A stretch of DNA of 64,000 bases from Photobacterium sp. TY1-4 (GCF_025398175.1 NZ_CP099734.1:620001-684000); one strand, 5' to 3'. Counted from the stretch's first letter, positions 28,847 through 43,367 are shown. Numbers and translations: made by a program. Notes: generated from the letters alone by a model not told the origin.

Positions 28847-29986
28847 ATGACCAAGCCACTTCGAATTGGAATTGTCGCCGGGGAAATCTCCGGCGATATT
28901 TTAGGTGCCGGGTTTATCCAGGCCATCCGGCAACAGTATCCGGACGCGGAGTTCGTCGGTATTGCCGGCCCGCGGATGCAGGCCGCCGGGTGCGAGACCC
29001 TGTTTGATATGGAAGAGCTGGCGGTGATGGGGATTGTTGAAGTCCTCGGCCGCCTGCCGCGCCTGCTGAAAGTCAAAGCCGAGCTGGTGAAGTATTTCAG
29101 TGACAATCCGCCGGATGTGTTTGTCGGTATTGATGCCCCGGATTTCAACCTGCGTCTGGAGCGCGATCTGAAGCTGCGCGGGATCAAAACCGTGCACTAC
29201 GTCAGCCCGTCGGTTTGGGCCTGGCGCCAGAAGCGGATCTTCAAGATTGAAGCCGCCACCAATCTGGTGCTGGCGTTCCTGCCGTTCGAGAAGGCTTTCT
29301 ACGACAAATTCAATGTCCCGTGTGAGTTTATCGGCCATACCATGGCCGATGCGATCCCGCTGGAAACCGATCAGGGGGCGGCCCAAGACCTGCTGGGACT
29401 CGATCGCAGCAAACGCTGGCTGGCCGTATTGCCGGGCAGCCGGGGCAGCGAGATGGGCATGCTGGCCGCGCCGTTTATCGAAACCTGCAAGCTGCTTAAG
29501 CAAAAGCACCCGGATCTCGGATTTGTGGTGGCGCTGGTCAACCAAAAGCGCCGGGAGCAGTTTGAGCAGGCCTGGCGCGAAACCGCCCCGGAGCTCGATT
29601 TTGTGCTGGTGGACGATACGGCCCGCAATGTCATGATTGCTTCGGACACGGTGCTGCTGGCTTCGGGCACCGTGGCACTCGAGTGTATGCTGGTCAAACG
29701 GCCGATGGTGGTGGGCTATAAGGTCAAACCGCTGACCGCCTGGCTGGCCAAGCGCATGCTGAAAACCAAGTATGTCTCGCTGGCCAATATTCTGGCCGAT
29801 CGCGAACTGGTGCCGGAGCTGCTGCAGGACGACTGCGTGCCGGAGAAGTTGTGCCACGAAGTGGATCGCTTCCTCAATGCGGACAACAGCGCGCTGATGG
29901 CTGAGTTTGCCCGCCTGCATCAGCTGATCAAATGTAATGCAGACCAACAGGCCGCGGCAGCGGTGCTGAAATTGATAGGCAAGTAA
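28847..29986 (+). CDS. lpxB: Lipid-A-disaccharide synthase
   Basis: LpxB joins lipid X to UDP-diacylglucosamine to form the lipid A disaccharide. The 379-residue GT19-family protein has the N-terminal [17 protein letters not shown] motif, VGIDAPDFN, and the C-terminal donor-site residues near [12 protein letters not shown]. It begins two bases after the lpxA stop and ends directly against rnhB, so the genes form one operon. Confidence 0.97.
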   Translation: MTKPLRIGIVAGEISGDILGAGFIQAIRQQYPDAEFVGIAGPRMQAAGCETLFDMEELAVMGIVEVLGRLPRLLKVKAELVKYFSDNPPDVFVGIDAPDFNLRLERDLKLRGIKTVHYVSPSVWAWRQKRIFKIEAATNLVLAFLPFEKAFYDKFNVPCEFIGHTMADAIPLETDQGAAQDLLGLDRSKRWLAVLPGSRGSEMGMLAAPFIETCKLLKQKHPDLGFVVALVNQKRREQFEQAWRETAPELDFVLVDDTARNVMIASDTVLLASGTVALECMLVKRPMVVGYKVKPLTAWLAKRMLKTKYVSLANILADRELVPELLQDDCVPEKLCHEVDRFLNADNSALMAEFARLHQLIKCNADQQAAAAVLKLIGK

Positions 29987-30592
29987 ATGGCAACACCTTT
30001 GGAACCTTTTGAATACCCGGCAGCACAGTGCATTGCCGGGGTGGATGAAGTCGGCCGCGGGCCGCTGGTCGGCGCGGTGGTCACCGCCGCGGTGATTTTA
30101 GACCCGGCCAACCCGATTACCGGATTGACCGACTCCAAAAAACTGAGCGAGAAAAAGCGCAACGCCTTGTTTGATGAAATCAAGGAAAAGGCCCTGGCCT
30201 GGTCTTTGGGGCGTTGTGAGCCGGAAGAGATCGACCAGCTCAATATTTTGCAGGCCACCATGGTTGCCATGCAGCGGGCGGTCGCGGGCCTGTCGGTCCA
30301 GCCGGATTTTGTCCTGGTTGACGGCAATAAGATCCCGCAGCTGCCGATGGCGGCCCAGGCGGTGGTGAAGGGCGATTTGCGGGTGGCGGAGATCAGTGCC
30401 GCTTCGATTCTGGCCAAAGTGACCCGGGATCGGGAAATGGAAGCGCTGGACGCCCAGTATCCGGATTACGGGTTTGCCCAGCACAAGGGCTATCCGACCA
30501 AGGCCCATTTTGAAGCCCTGGAAAAACTCGGCGTAATTGAGCAGCACCGCAAGAGTTTTAAACCCGTCAAACGCATTCTCGGGATTGACTGA
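29987..30592 (+). CDS. rnhB: Ribonuclease HII
   Basis: RNase HII cuts RNA in RNA-DNA hybrids and starts removal of single ribonucleotides from DNA. The 201-residue protein has the DE active-site motif [15 protein letters not shown] near the N-terminus. It also has the later acidic residues in VDGNKIPQL and [16 protein letters not shown]. It follows lpxB with no gap. Confidence 0.97.
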   Translation: MATPLEPFEYPAAQCIAGVDEVGRGPLVGAVVTAAVILDPANPITGLTDSKKLSEKKRNALFDEIKEKALAWSLGRCEPEEIDQLNILQATMVAMQRAVAGLSVQPDFVLVDGNKIPQLPMAAQAVVKGDLRVAEISAASILAKVTRDREMEALDAQYPDYGFAQHKGYPTKAHFEALEKLGVIEQHRKSFKPVKRILGID

Positions 30593-30628
30593 TTTTTCCG
30601 CAGGACGGCGCCCCATCGCTGAGGTATT

Positions 30629-30650
30629 CGCCACGTACGCGTGGCGTTTT
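30629..30650 (+). terminator. Terminator between rnhB and dnaE
   Basis: 7-bp stem CGCCACG / CGTGGCG with loop TACG and four T. A TATAAT at 30694-30699 just downstream may be the -10 of a dnaE promoter. Confidence 0.65.
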
Positions 30651-30740
30651 GCCCGATTGCATCGCATGCGGTGATGCGCGGCGTCCTTTAGGCTATAATC
30701 CTCGCTTAACGATTTAAGTATTTATCAAATCTGGTTAGTC

Positions 30741-34220
<3,480 letters not shown>

Positions 34221-34278
34221 ATGTGCCCATACTTATTGTGCAATAGCCAATAAGCATGAGCCAAAGGATTGAAGTGGT

Positions 34279-35238
34279 ATGAGCCTGAACTTCCTTGAGT
34301 TTGAACAGCCGATTGCGGAACTAGAAGCCAAAATTGAAGCACTGCGTGAAGTGTCGCGCCGTGATGAATCAGCATCGGTTGATCTGGACAAAGAAATTGA
34401 ACAACTGGAAAAGAAAAGCCTGGAGCTGACCAAGAAGATTTTTGGCGATCTGGGTGCCTGGCAGGTTGCTCAGTTAGCCCGTCATCCACAGCGTCCGTAC
34501 ACTTTTGATTATGTTGAACATATGTTCACCGAATTTGACGAGCTGGCCGGTGATCGCGCGTTTGCCGATGACAAAGCCCTGGTGGGCGGGATTGCGCGTC
34601 TGGAAGGGCGTCCGGTGATGGTGATTGGTCACCAGAAAGGCCGTGAAACCAAAGAGAAAGTGCTGCGTAACTTCGGGATGCCAAAGCCGGAAGGGTATCG
34701 CAAAGCGCTGCGCCTGATGAAAATGGCGGAGCGGTTTAAGATGCCGATCATCACCTTCATCGACACCGCGGGTGCTTACCCGGGCGTGGGCGCGGAAGAG
34801 CGTGGCCAGTCTGAAGCGATTGCGACCAACCTCAAAGAAATGGCTGGCCTGACAGTGCCGGTGATCTGCAACGTGGTCGGTGAAGGCGGTTCCGGCGGCG
34901 CACTGGCCATCGGTGTCGGTGACTGTGTCAACATGCTGCAATATTCTACGTACTCGGTGATTTCGCCGGAAGGTTGTGCCTCCATCCTGTGGCGCGACTC
35001 GGATAAGGCGCCGCAAGCCGCAGAAGCGATGGGGATGACTGCGAATCGCCTGAAAGAGCTGGAGCTGATCGACAACATTATCGATGAGCCGCTGGGTGGT
35101 GCACACCGCAATGTGATCGAAATGTCTGAGAACCTGAAGAAGCAAATTCTGGCGACGCTGGAAGAGCTGGACGGTCTGGATACCGAAGCATTGCTGGAGC
35201 GTCGCTACCAGCGTCTGCTGAGCTACGGTTACTGCTAA
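34279..35238 (+). CDS. accA: Acetyl-CoA carboxylase carboxyltransferase alpha subunit
   Basis: AccA, with AccD, moves the carboxyl group from biotin to acetyl-CoA to form malonyl-CoA, the committed step of fatty acid synthesis. The 319-residue protein shows [18 protein letters not shown], the [23 protein letters not shown] loop and the [15 protein letters not shown] oxyanion region. The start follows dnaE by 58 bp, and a strong terminator follows the gene. Confidence 0.98.
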   Translation: MSLNFLEFEQPIAELEAKIEALREVSRRDESASVDLDKEIEQLEKKSLELTKKIFGDLGAWQVAQLARHPQRPYTFDYVEHMFTEFDELAGDRAFADDKALVGGIARLEGRPVMVIGHQKGRETKEKVLRNFGMPKPEGYRKALRLMKMAERFKMPIITFIDTAGAYPGVGAEERGQSEAIATNLKEMAGLTVPVICNVVGEGGSGGALAIGVGDCVNMLQYSTYSVISPEGCASILWRDSDKAPQAAEAMGMTANRLKELELIDNIIDEPLGGAHRNVIEMSENLKKQILATLEELDGLDTEALLERRYQRLLSYGYC

Positions 35239-35290
35239 CTGCTAGCTGTTAACGGCTAGCCGCCGCACTGCAACACGATGGACAGAAGAA

Positions 35291-35319
35291 CGGATCACCC
35301 AGGTGATCCGTTTTTTTTT
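35291..35319 (+). terminator. Strong terminator after accA
   Basis: CGGATCAC / GTGATCCG stem with loop CCAG and nine T. It marks the end of the long envelope and replication block. Confidence 0.93.
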
Positions 35320-35369
35320 ATGGGTCACTCTGGTATAAGAGCTTCACTGTTATCGATGTGAGCTGTCCC

Positions 35370-36689
35370 ATGTTGTATTCCCGATTCGCTGCCTTTCTCC
35401 AGCCCTATGGCGAACGTCCGCGACGTTTTGTGTTAGCCCTGAGCGGTGGGTTGGATTCGCGCGTGTTGCTGGCGTTGCTGGGGCAGTTTATCCGAAGCCA
35501 CCCGCAACATCAGGCGCAGGTGGTCCATGTCCATCACGGCTTGAGCCCCAATGCCGATGCCTGGCTGGCGCGTTGCCGCGACTGGAGCGCGCAGGCCGGT
35601 CTGGCGTTTGCGGCAGAGCATGTCACGTTAACGCTGGGCGCCCGGATCAGTGTTGAGCAACAGGCCCGCGAGCAGCGTTATCAGGCGCTGGCCCGGCATG
35701 TGAACGACGGGGATCTGCTCCTGACGGCCCAGCATGCCGATGATCAGCTGGAGACCTTCCTGCTGGCGCTCAAACGGGGCAGTGGCCCGGCGGGGTTGGC
35801 TGCGATGGCGCCGGAGACGCCTTTTAGCAAAGGAAAACATCTTCGGCCGTTGCTCTGGGCCACCCGGGAAGAGATTGAAGCGTATGCCCGCGGTCAGGGG
35901 CTGACGTGGATAGAAGATGAGAGCAATCAGGATACCCGGTATGATCGGAACTTCTTACGCCATGAGATCACCCCTAGGTTGGTGGCACGCTGGCCCGGGC
36001 TGCGTAAGTCTGTCGCGCGCAGTGCGGCTCTGTGCGGTGAGCAGGAAGCGCTGCTGGCAGAGTTGCTGGCCTCCCGGCTGGCCGAGGCCGTACAGCCGGA
36101 TGGCAGTTTGGCGATCGCCGCACTGGGCCCGGAACGAACAGGTAAGCAACTGATCCGTTTGTGGCTGCGTCAGCAGGATGTCTTGATGCCGTCTCAGGCA
36201 CAGCTCAGTCAGATTTGGCACAGTGTGGTGATGGCCCGGGCGGATGCCAACCCGCAGCTTCGCTGGCAGCAGGTTGAAGTACGCCGTCACCGCCAGTGCC
36301 TGTATCTGATCCGGCAATGGCCGGCGATCCACCATATTCAGCTGCCATGTACGCTGGGGATGCCATGTCACTTGCCTCAGGCGCTCGGTACCGTGCTGCT
36401 TCAGCATACCGGGCGGGGGCAACTTCGATCTCCGACGCCGGATGAGCCGGTGACGGTGCGTTTCAATCCGGAGGGCATCGAAGCCAAACCGGTTGGCCGG
36501 ATCGGGCGGCGCAAGCTCAAGAAACTGTTTCAGGAATACGGCGTGCCGAGTTGGAATCGCCGCCGGACGCCGTTAATTTTTTATGGCGATCAGTTGGCGG
36601 CTGTGGCCGGGTTATTTGTCGTCGATGCGTATCGGGGTCAAGACTGTGACCTGACTTGGCAGAATGATGTATTTGATGTGCAATGTTAG
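35370..36689 (+). CDS. tilS: tRNA(Ile)-lysidine synthetase
   Basis: TilS converts the wobble cytidine of the CAU-anticodon tRNA-Ile to lysidine, so that it reads AUA. The 439-residue protein has the PP-loop ALSGGLDSRVLLALL near the N-terminus, HVHHGLSPNADAW, the HNQ-like QHADDQLETFLLALKRGSGPAGLAAM motif and a C-terminal tRNA-binding domain. The ATG at 35370 is chosen; a GTG at 35358 in frame is possible. It follows accA, as in E. coli. Confidence 0.95.
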   Translation: MLYSRFAAFLQPYGERPRRFVLALSGGLDSRVLLALLGQFIRSHPQHQAQVVHVHHGLSPNADAWLARCRDWSAQAGLAFAAEHVTLTLGARISVEQQAREQRYQALARHVNDGDLLLTAQHADDQLETFLLALKRGSGPAGLAAMAPETPFSKGKHLRPLLWATREEIEAYARGQGLTWIEDESNQDTRYDRNFLRHEITPRLVARWPGLRKSVARSAALCGEQEALLAELLASRLAEAVQPDGSLAIAALGPERTGKQLIRLWLRQQDVLMPSQAQLSQIWHSVVMARADANPQLRWQQVEVRRHRQCLYLIRQWPAIHHIQLPCTLGMPCHLPQALGTVLLQHTGRGQLRSPTPDEPVTVRFNPEGIEAKPVGRIGRRKLKKLFQEYGVPSWNRRRTPLIFYGDQLAAVAGLFVVDAYRGQDCDLTWQNDVFDVQC

Positions 36690-36777
36690 GTTAAAGAGTG
36701 CACAATCTAACTTGCTGGTTTTTTTATCGTAAATTGAAAGACCACCTTTAGGATAAACAAAATTATAAGAGGACATG

Positions 36778-37086
36778 ATGAAAAAAGTTCTTGCAATAGC
36801 AGTGTTAGCAACCGTGATTTCTGGCCCTTCACTCGCTGCGGATGCAGCCGCAGGGAAAGCGAAAGCTGCGGTTTGTGCCGCATGCCATGGCGCGGATGGT
36901 ACGGCGATGATCCCGACTTATCCGAACCTCAAAGGCCAGAATGAGCAGTACCTGGTCGGAGCCCTGAAAGCCTACAAAAACAAAGAGCGGACTGGCGGCA
37001 TGGCGATGGTGATGCAGCCACAGGCAGCGATGCTGAGCGATAGCGATATTGCCAACGTAGCCGCTTATTATGCCTCGCTGAAATAA
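36778..37086 (+). CDS. Small periplasmic monohaem cytochrome c
   Basis: A 102-residue class I cytochrome c. It has a signal peptide cut after about residue 20 (SGPSLA), one haem site CAACH (33-37) and a C-terminal methionine-rich stretch ([11 protein letters not shown]) holding the likely sixth ligand. The sequence resembles a single domain of cytochrome c4 or c5. It should carry electrons in the periplasm to a terminal oxidase or reductase. The second of two ATGs is preferred because it is better spaced from AGAGG. It is monocistronic, ended by a strong terminator. Confidence 0.88.
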   Translation: MKKVLAIAVLATVISGPSLAADAAAGKAKAAVCAACHGADGTAMIPTYPNLKGQNEQYLVGALKAYKNKERTGGMAMVMQPQAAMLSDSDIANVAAYYASLK

Positions 37087-37115
37087 TTTCTCTGTTTGTC
37101 TTGCGAGACACAGAC

Positions 37116-37152
37116 AAAAAAGCCGCTTCCTCTCCGGGGAAGCGGCTTTTTT
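37116..37152. terminator. Two-way terminator after cytochrome c gene
   Basis: AGCCGCTTCC / GGAAGCGGCT stem with a 7-base loop, six A before and six T after. Confidence 0.93.
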
Positions 37153-37297
37153 ATGCACGTCAGGAATCACTGAAATCAGAATAAACGTGATACTTTTCGC
37201 TAGGTGGTTATGTTTTAGCCAGTCGGACGTTCTGGTGTTGATTCGAATACAGGGATGGATTATTGTACTAGCACGCTGATACATCTAGGTAAGGGTC

Positions 37298-38647
37298 ATG
37301 GCAGGAAACAGAGAACATTTTGGATCACGGATAGGGTTTATTCTGGCAGCCGCCGGTGCTGCAGTGGGCCTGGGCAATATCTGGGGATTCCCGACGCAGG
37401 CCGCCAGCAACGGCGGTGGGGCTTTTTTGCTGGTTTATCTGTTGATGATCCTGGTGGTGGCTTTTCCGATGCTGATTGTCGAAATGGCAATCGGCCGTCA
37501 CGGCCAGGCGAACCCCATCGACAGTATGCGCAGCTTGTCGGACAACCCGACGGCAAAAAAGGCCGGGGCACTGGTCGGCTGGATTGGTTTGATGGTCCCA
37601 TCGCTGGTGCTGGCGTTTTATAGCATTGTCGCGGGGTGGTTGATTTGTTTTATGCTGGCTGCCGTCACCGATATGATTGGTCTGCAGGCTGCTTCTGAAT
37701 GGTTGAAAGGCTTCTCGGTTTCCCGAAATCTGTTCGGTGCCGTGGTGTTTTACCTACTGACGATCCTGATTGTCCAGAGCGGGGTGAAGCAGGGAATTGA
37801 AAAATGGTCCACCCGTTTAATGCCGGCGCTGTTTGCACTGTTCGGTCTGCTATTTCTCTACATCATGACCCAAGACGGGGCGATGGAAGGCCTCAAGCAC
37901 TACCTGGTGCCGGATTTCAGCATGGTGTTTGATCGCCAGCTGCTCCTGGCAGCGATGGGACAGGGGTTCTTCTCGCTGACCATTGGTGGCTGCTCCATGC
38001 TGATTTACGGCTCGTACCTGAGTAAGAAAGAAAGCCTGCCGAAAATGGCACTGAGCGTGACGCTGGTAGATACAGCTGTGGCCTTTATTGCCGGCTTGGT
38101 GGTCCTGCCTGCGATGTTCGTTGCCATGAACAAAGGCGTGGCAATTTATGCTGAAGACGGTTCGCTGCTGAGCTCGGATACCCTGGTCTTTACCGTGTTG
38201 CCGATGCTGTTTGACAGCCTGGGTATTGTCGGCCAACTGGTGGCACTGGTGTTCTTTATCCTGATGACCATTGCTGCGTTGACCTCATCAATTTCGATGC
38301 TGGAGTGCCCGGTGTCGCTGGTGAGTGAGCGCTTTGCGCTGGGCCGTAAGCCGACGAGCTGGTTGCTGGGTGGGGTGATTGCGCTGTTCAGTGTGGTGAT
38401 TATTTTCAACTTCGGCGCCTTGTTCGGCCTGGTGGCGAAAGTGGCGACCCAATACTTCCAGCCGGTCGCAGCACTGCTGTTCACCCTGTTCGGCGGTTGG
38501 GTGTGGTCACGTCACTCGAAGCTGAAAGAGCTCAGTGCCGGGAGCCCGGATCTGCAACACAGCCTGTTCTGGAAAATCTGGCCGCTCTACGTCAAGGTGG
38601 TGTGTCCGGTGCTGGTGGCGACGGTGCTTTACGCTTCTCTGGGATAA
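37298..38647 (+). CDS. Sodium-dependent transporter, NSS/SNF family
   Basis: A 449-residue LeuT-fold symporter that should import an amino acid or related amine with sodium. The first membrane helix has the family signature FGSRIGFILAAAGAAVGLGNIWGFPTQAASNGGGAFLLVYL, including the unwound sodium-site segment. About 11 helices are predicted, the usual number for short bacterial members such as MhsT. The substrate cannot be read from the sequence. It is monocistronic, with a terminator 20 bp downstream. Confidence 0.92.
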   Translation: MAGNREHFGSRIGFILAAAGAAVGLGNIWGFPTQAASNGGGAFLLVYLLMILVVAFPMLIVEMAIGRHGQANPIDSMRSLSDNPTAKKAGALVGWIGLMVPSLVLAFYSIVAGWLICFMLAAVTDMIGLQAASEWLKGFSVSRNLFGAVVFYLLTILIVQSGVKQGIEKWSTRLMPALFALFGLLFLYIMTQDGAMEGLKHYLVPDFSMVFDRQLLLAAMGQGFFSLTIGGCSMLIYGSYLSKKESLPKMALSVTLVDTAVAFIAGLVVLPAMFVAMNKGVAIYAEDGSLLSSDTLVFTVLPMLFDSLGIVGQLVALVFFILMTIAALTSSISMLECPVSLVSERFALGRKPTSWLLGGVIALFSVVIIFNFGALFGLVAKVATQYFQPVAALLFTLFGGWVWSRHSKLKELSAGSPDLQHSLFWKIWPLYVKVVCPVLVATVLYASLG

Positions 38648-38663
38648 ACGGATCTTGAACATC

Positions 38664-38690
38664 AAAAACGGAAGCCAGGCTTCCGTTTTT
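38664..38690 (+). terminator. Terminator after sodium symporter gene
   Basis: CGGAAGC / GCTTCCG stem with loop CAG, five A before and five T after. It may work in both directions. Confidence 0.9.
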
Positions 38691-38728
38691 GTTTTTAGGT
38701 GTCGGGCGTAGGGTACGCTCGCACGGGA

Positions 38729-38917
38729 TCAGCGAAACTGCTTGGCGTCCGGCAGGTAATCAAACCCGGCGGCCGCGAGGCGAGCGACCAGCTTGTCTTT
38801 GTCGATCCCGTAGTATTTGACCAAGCTGTCCAGGGTGCCGAATTCATCGCGGATTTTCATGTTGACGATGCTCATCAGCATCACCGGATCCATGGTTTCA
38901 AACTTTGTCACATCCAT
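38729..38917 (-). CDS. DUF4250 family protein
   Basis: A 62-residue protein with the DUF4250 pattern (ETMDPVMLMSIVNMKIRDEFGTLDSLVKYYGIDKDKLVARLAAAGFDYLP). It is helical, and the spacing of its second half recalls a small helix-turn-helix, but DNA binding is not shown. The start overlaps the yaeP stop by one base (TAATG), so it is translationally coupled to yaeP. Confidence 0.85.
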   Translation of the reverse strand: MDVTKFETMDPVMLMSIVNMKIRDEFGTLDSLVKYYGIDKDKLVARLAAAGFDYLPDAKQFR

Positions 38918-39123
38918 TATTGGTCCTCGTGATCACTCATTAACAGGTTCGCGGCGGCAAATGCAGCCTGCTCACGCAGCGCCTGCGGAACTTGTTCATT
39001 GGCGGCAATCTCGTTGAGTGCCTTGACGGCACAATGAATCGCATTGGGGATATATCCCAGTTCACCGCCACCGATCTGGGCATAGGTCATCCGGATCAGC
39101 TCGCAGCATTCATAGACTTTCAT
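38917..39123 (-). CDS. yaeP: UPF0253 protein YaeP
   Basis: A 68-residue protein collinear with E. coli Yae[39 protein letters not shown] and the end [13 protein letters not shown]. The function is unknown. The ATG at 39123, eight bases after AAGGA, replaces a long upstream extension without support. In E. coli yaeP also lies just after tilS and before proS. It is coupled to the DUF4250 gene. Confidence 0.9.
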   Translation of the reverse strand: MKVYECCELIRMTYAQIGGGELGYIPNAIHCAVKALNEIAANEQVPQALREQAAFAAANLLMSDHEDQ

Positions 39124-39275
39124 GGTCTTGTCCTTCTTGATTCGTTCACTTCCGATAGACACCGGAATATCCATGGGAAGTGCGGCTGCGTGCGCCTTGC
39201 TTGGCGGTGCGTCAACCCCAGCTATCTTAGCAAAGTTGTAGCACGGCTTGGGGGATGAGATCAAAATCTGGTGCG

Positions 39276-40130
39276 TTAACGGGCCCGTTTATGGCGGTAA
39301 AGCTGGCGGTCGGTGCGGTCAACCAGGGTCGTGCTGGTATCACCTTTCTGGTATCCGGCAAATCCGATCGAGACCCCAATCCGTAAGTTGCGCAGGGTCG
39401 GATCTTCCTGCATCAGCTGGTCGACCCGCTCACTGACGTGCATGGCAGATTGGTCCGTAGCAGGCTGGAGCAGGACGGCAAATTCATCGCCGCCGATGCG
39501 GTAACAGCGGTCGGAGCTCCGTACGGCTTGTTTCAGCAGACTTGAAAAACGGCGGATCACTTTATCACCGTCCAGGTGGCCGTATTTGTCGTTCACTTGC
39601 TTGAAATTATCCAGGTCAAACATCATCAGCACCAGGCCGACATTGCGCCGCTCGCTCATGGCGATGGCATGCTGGATATCCTGCTCGAAGCTGCTGCGGT
39701 TGCCGAGGCCCGACAGGTAGTCGCGCAGCGCCATGTTCTTGACCCGGCGATATTCGATGGCATTCGCCAGCGGGCCGGCAAATAACCGGTGGTAGGTGTG
39801 CAGCAGGCTGATTTCGTCTTTATCGAGCGGGTAGGGGGTGGCATATTGCAGCTTGCCCAGTTCGTTGTCGCCAAATCGCAGGACAAAGGTTTGCCGGTGT
39901 GGGGTCGCCTGGCCCCGGCGGATCAGGGAGGTGGTTTCTTCGTACGCCCAGACCATGCGGCTGACATCAATCTGTTTTTCGACTTCGCGGGCAAAAATCT
40001 CAAAAATTAAGCCGAGCTCCAGCTTGCCCTGGAATTTTTGCAGGATCAGCAGGCGTTGATCAGCCCCAAGGGGTTTGGTCCTTGGTTTGCTGCTGTCGGC
40101 AAAGATATTACTCCAGACTTTCGGATCCAT
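39276..40130 (-). CDS. Diguanylate cyclase with GGDEF domain
   Basis: A 284-residue cytoplasmic protein. The N-terminal 125 residues may form a GAF-like sensor domain. The C-terminal GGDEF domain is complete: [34 protein letters not shown], the active-site RIGGDEF (213-217) and VSIGFAGY. An inhibitory RxxD site (RSSD, 204-207) lies five residues before GGDEF. It should make cyclic-di-GMP with product inhibition. The signal is unknown and no membrane helix is seen. Confidence 0.93.
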   Translation of the reverse strand: MDPKVWSNIFADSSKPRTKPLGADQRLLILQKFQGKLELGLIFEIFAREVEKQIDVSRMVWAYEETTSLIRRGQATPHRQTFVLRFGDNELGKLQYATPYPLDKDEISLLHTYHRLFAGPLANAIEYRRVKNMALRDYLSGLGNRSSFEQDIQHAIAMSERRNVGLVLMMFDLDNFKQVNDKYGHLDGDKVIRRFSSLLKQAVRSSDRCYRIGGDEFAVLLQPATDQSAMHVSERVDQLMQEDPTLRNLRIGVSIGFAGYQKGDTSTTLVDRTDRQLYRHKRAR

Positions 40131-40222
40131 AAGGGCGTCAAAAAAAGATCAGGGGGTTACTATAGGCAATTATTAAGCCATTTCAACACTTATCATGGGT
40201 TTTTATCAATAAATATAAGGAT

Positions 40223-41347
40223 TTATTGCAGGAAATTGCGAAGGATCGTTTCTTTTTCCAGGGCGTCGTGATATCCCAGCTCGATCAGGGCGTGAATATA
40301 TGCTGGTTCGAACAGGATATAGCTGGTGATGGCAGCATCATCTTTTGGACTCAGGCCGGTCAGACGCATTAATGCCCGGGTCATCGGTGGCATCTGACAG
40401 TAATATTTCTGCGCCAGAGGCTCAAAAGATTGGCTGGGATAGAGCAGGAGATGATCGACGATCTTCATCCCCATTTTTTCTTTCTCGGTTGGCGGCAGGG
40501 CCTGGATCAACTGATTGGAGCGCGCCAGATGCTCCAGATCCGCGGCCAGAGTATCACTGAAAATGGTGTCCATCAGGTGGCCGCCCAGGGTTGCCAGCCC
40601 GGGCGCTTTGGTGTGATCCATTTCATTGATCTTTTGGTTGATCAAATCAATGGTCAGGATCTTGTCGGCGCCCATTTTCAGGGACGGACGTAGGGGAGCG
40701 AGTTGGTGGATCGAGCCATCGCCGTAATAGGTCCGGCCGATCCGCACCGCCGGGAAGACCACCGGGATCGCGGCCGAAGCCAGCAGGTGCTCAGTGGTGA
40801 TCAGGGAGCGGCGGCCCTTGGACTTGGCCCGGTTCCACTCGGAGATTTCCGGCTGGCCCTGAAAAAAACTGACGGACTGGCCGCTTTTGTAGCTCGAGAC
40901 GGTGACGGACAGGCCGTGCAGGTTACTGGCCAGGATCTGCTTTTCCAGCCGCTCATAATTGTTGACCTGATTGAGCAACTGGCGCAGCGGACGGCTGTCG
41001 AGTAACCCAAACGGCGGGCGTTCATGATAGTCGGCCTGCAGACGGGCCAGCCATTGGTGGGCGAGGTAACCGGTCATGCCCAGGGCACTGGCCCGGAACA
41101 CCCGGCGGCTGTGGAGCCGGGCCCAGATCCATTCCAGCTTTTTGACTCCGAGTCGAAAGCAGGAGGCATAGCAGGCCATGGCGGTGGCATTGATGGCCCC
41201 GGCAGATGTGCCGGAGTATATGGTAAACGGGCTGTGGTGAACGCGGGGATACCACTCGGCAATCGCCTTCAGCACGCCAACCTGATAAGCGGCGCGGGCG
41301 CCCCCGCCGGGTAGTAGCAAGCTGATCCTGGGCTTATCCTTCGCCAT
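40223..41347 (-). CDS. Patatin-like phospholipase
   Basis: A 374-residue predicted lipid hydrolase. It has the glycine-rich oxyanion loop GGGARA (14-19), the nucleophile elbow GTSAG with Ser48, and the dyad aspartate in DGS (D210). All catalytic parts are intact. There is no clear signal peptide, so it is probably cytoplasmic or loosely membrane-bound. The C-terminal 150 residues are helical and family-specific. It lies between proS and the cyclase gene, all on the minus strand but with gaps, so probably separate units. Confidence 0.9.
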   Translation of the reverse strand: MAKDKPRISLLLPGGGARAAYQVGVLKAIAEWYPRVHHSPFTIYSGTSAGAINATAMACYASCFRLGVKKLEWIWARLHSRRVFRASALGMTGYLAHQWLARLQADYHERPPFGLLDSRPLRQLLNQVNNYERLEKQILASNLHGLSVTVSSYKSGQSVSFFQGQPEISEWNRAKSKGRRSLITTEHLLASAAIPVVFPAVRIGRTYYGDGSIHQLAPLRPSLKMGADKILTIDLINQKINEMDHTKAPGLATLGGHLMDTIFSDTLAADLEHLARSNQLIQALPPTEKEKMGMKIVDHLLLYPSQSFEPLAQKYYCQMPPMTRALMRLTGLSPKDDAAITSYILFEPAYIHALIELGYHDALEKETILRNFLQ

Positions 41348-41476
41348 GGGGTTTATCCTTTTCTCTTTCTCGGCTCACTATATACCGGATTTATCTGACA
41401 TTGGACAGTGGCAGCCTGCTTCTGAGATCTGCGGCAGGTGTCCTGGAGTCCGCCGTGGGTCAGGAAAACGGTCATC

Positions 41477-41501
41477 AAAAAAGCCTCCGCAAGGGAGGCT
41501 T
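41477..41501 (-). terminator. Terminator after proS
   Basis: On the minus strand AGCCTCC, a 5-base loop, GGAGGCT and a run of T, 21 bp past the proS stop. Confidence 0.92.
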
Positions 41502-41521
41502 CATTGCATGAGAGTGGTGGA

Positions 41522-43237
41522 TTAAGCCAGCTTTTGCTGAATAAAGTCCACGATTTCAGTCACAGGTACGCCTTCTTTGGTGCCGGCACGACGGTCTTTA
41601 TATTCCATCTCGCCGTTTTCCAGGCTGCGGTTACCAATGACGATGGTGTGCGGGATCCCGATCAACTCGTGGTCGGCAAACATCACGCCCGGACGCTCTT
41701 TGCGATCGTCAAACAGGACTTCGATGCCAGCAGCGGTCAGGTCAGCGTACAGCTTTTCAGCAGCGTCGCGGACTTCGTCTGATTTCGCCATGTTCATCGG
41801 CACAATCGACACCTGGAACGGGGCAATCGCATCCGGCCAGATGATACCGTTGTCGTCGTTGTTCTGCTCAATCGCCGCAGCAACCACACGGGTACAGCCG
41901 ATGCCGTAGCAGCCCATTTCCATGATCACGTTTTTGCCATCCGGGCCCAGTACCGCCGCGTTCATCGCTTTGGAGTAGTTGTTGCCCAGCTGGAAGATGT
42001 GGCCGACTTCGATGCCACGCTTGAGCAGCAGGGTGCCTTGGCCGCATGGGCTTGGGTCACCTTCCACCACGTTACGCAGATCTTCGACCTGGCCCAGCGC
42101 CACGTCACGATCCCAGTTAATGCCGAAGTAGTGTTTGCCGTCGATGTTGGCACCGGCACCGAAGTCACTCATGACAGCGACAGTGCGGTCAACAATAAAC
42201 GGTACCGGCAGGTTGACCGGACCCAGTGAGCCAGGGCCGGCATTCACGATGGCACGGATTTCTTCTTCGGTGGCAAACTCCAGTGGCGCAGCAACGCAAG
42301 ACAGGTTCTCTGCTTTGATTTCATTGAGCTCGTGGTCGCCACGGATGATCAGGGCGATCAGTTCTGCTTCAACGTCGTCCGAAGCTTTCACAAACAGGGT
42401 TTTCACGGTCTTGTCGATCGCGATCCCGTGCTGTTCAACCAGCTCGTCGATGGTCTTGGCGTTCGGCGTATCCACCAGCGTCATCTCCTGGGTCGGCGCA
42501 GCGCGCTCGGTTGCCGGTGTCAGTGCTTCTGCTTTTTCGATATTGGCCGCGTACTCAGACTCAGTCGAGAAGGCGATCAAATCTTCACCGCTCTCGGCCA
42601 GAACGTGGAACTCGTGCGAGCCGGAGCCGCCGATCGAGCCGGTATCAGCCAGTACTGGACGGAAGTCCAGACCCATACGGCTGAAGACGTTGCAGTATGC
42701 CTGATGCATGATCTCGTAGGTTTCAACCAGGCTCTCTTTGTCCAGGTGGAACGAGTAAGCATCTTTCATGATGAATTCACGCGAGCGCATTACCCCGAAG
42801 CGTGGGCGTACTTCGTCACGGAATTTGGTCTGGATCTGGTACAGGTTCAGAGGAAGTTGTTTGTACGACTTCACTTCGTTGCGAACCATGTCGGTGATCA
42901 CTTCTTCGTGCGTTGGGCCCAGCACAAACGGTCGGTCGTGGCGGTCAGCGATACGCAGCAACTCAGGACCGAACTTGTCCCAGCGACCGGTTTCTTCCCA
43001 CAGCTCAGAGGGCTGAACCACGGGCATTAATGTTTCGACTGCACCTGCATTGTTCATTTCTTCGCGAACAATGTTTTCGACCTTACGCAGAACACGCAGA
43101 CCTGTAGGTAGCCAGGTGTATAGACCTGAAGCCAGCTTACGGATCATACCTGCACGTAGCATCAGCTGGTGGCTGATCACTTCTGCGTCGTTTGGAGTCT
43201 CCTTCAGCGTTGAAAGAAGATATTTACTGGTACGCAT
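41522..43237 (-). CDS. proS: Prolyl-tRNA synthetase
   Basis: ProS charges tRNA-Pro. The 571-residue protein is the bacterial-type class II enzyme with the editing (YbaK-like) insertion between motifs 2 and 3 (about residues 230-390). Motif 1 lies in the N-terminal [28 protein letters not shown] region. Motif 2 is around [26 protein letters not shown]. Motif 3 is around [20 protein letters not shown]. It is downstream of trmO, as in E. coli. Confidence 0.98.
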   Translation of the reverse strand: MRTSKYLLSTLKETPNDAEVISHQLMLRAGMIRKLASGLYTWLPTGLRVLRKVENIVREEMNNAGAVETLMPVVQPSELWEETGRWDKFGPELLRIADRHDRPFVLGPTHEEVITDMVRNEVKSYKQLPLNLYQIQTKFRDEVRPRFGVMRSREFIMKDAYSFHLDKESLVETYEIMHQAYCNVFSRMGLDFRPVLADTGSIGGSGSHEFHVLAESGEDLIAFSTESEYAANIEKAEALTPATERAAPTQEMTLVDTPNAKTIDELVEQHGIAIDKTVKTLFVKASDDVEAELIALIIRGDHELNEIKAENLSCVAAPLEFATEEEIRAIVNAGPGSLGPVNLPVPFIVDRTVAVMSDFGAGANIDGKHYFGINWDRDVALGQVEDLRNVVEGDPSPCGQGTLLLKRGIEVGHIFQLGNNYSKAMNAAVLGPDGKNVIMEMGCYGIGCTRVVAAAIEQNNDDNGIIWPDAIAPFQVSIVPMNMAKSDEVRDAAEKLYADLTAAGIEVLFDDRKERPGVMFADHELIGIPHTIVIGNRSLENGEMEYKDRRAGTKEGVPVTEIVDFIQQKLA

Positions 43238-43367
43238 TGATGGTATCCGTTGGTTAGATGAAATGAATTGGATTCGGGGCCAGCCCCGCCCGCCGTTTTA
43301 GGGCGATAACCGCATATATTAACAGCCTATTGCCGGTTCGCCAAAGAGAACAAGCGGTTGGCGGCTG

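Noticed and set aside
39123..39264. 47-residue N-terminal extension of YaeP
   Set aside because: It has no family match, and the internal ATG has a good ribosome-binding site and the E. coli-like N-terminus.
43320..43367. Inverted repeat after trmO as a terminator
   Set aside because: The pairing is broken and no T-run follows, so it cannot be called a terminator on this evidence.
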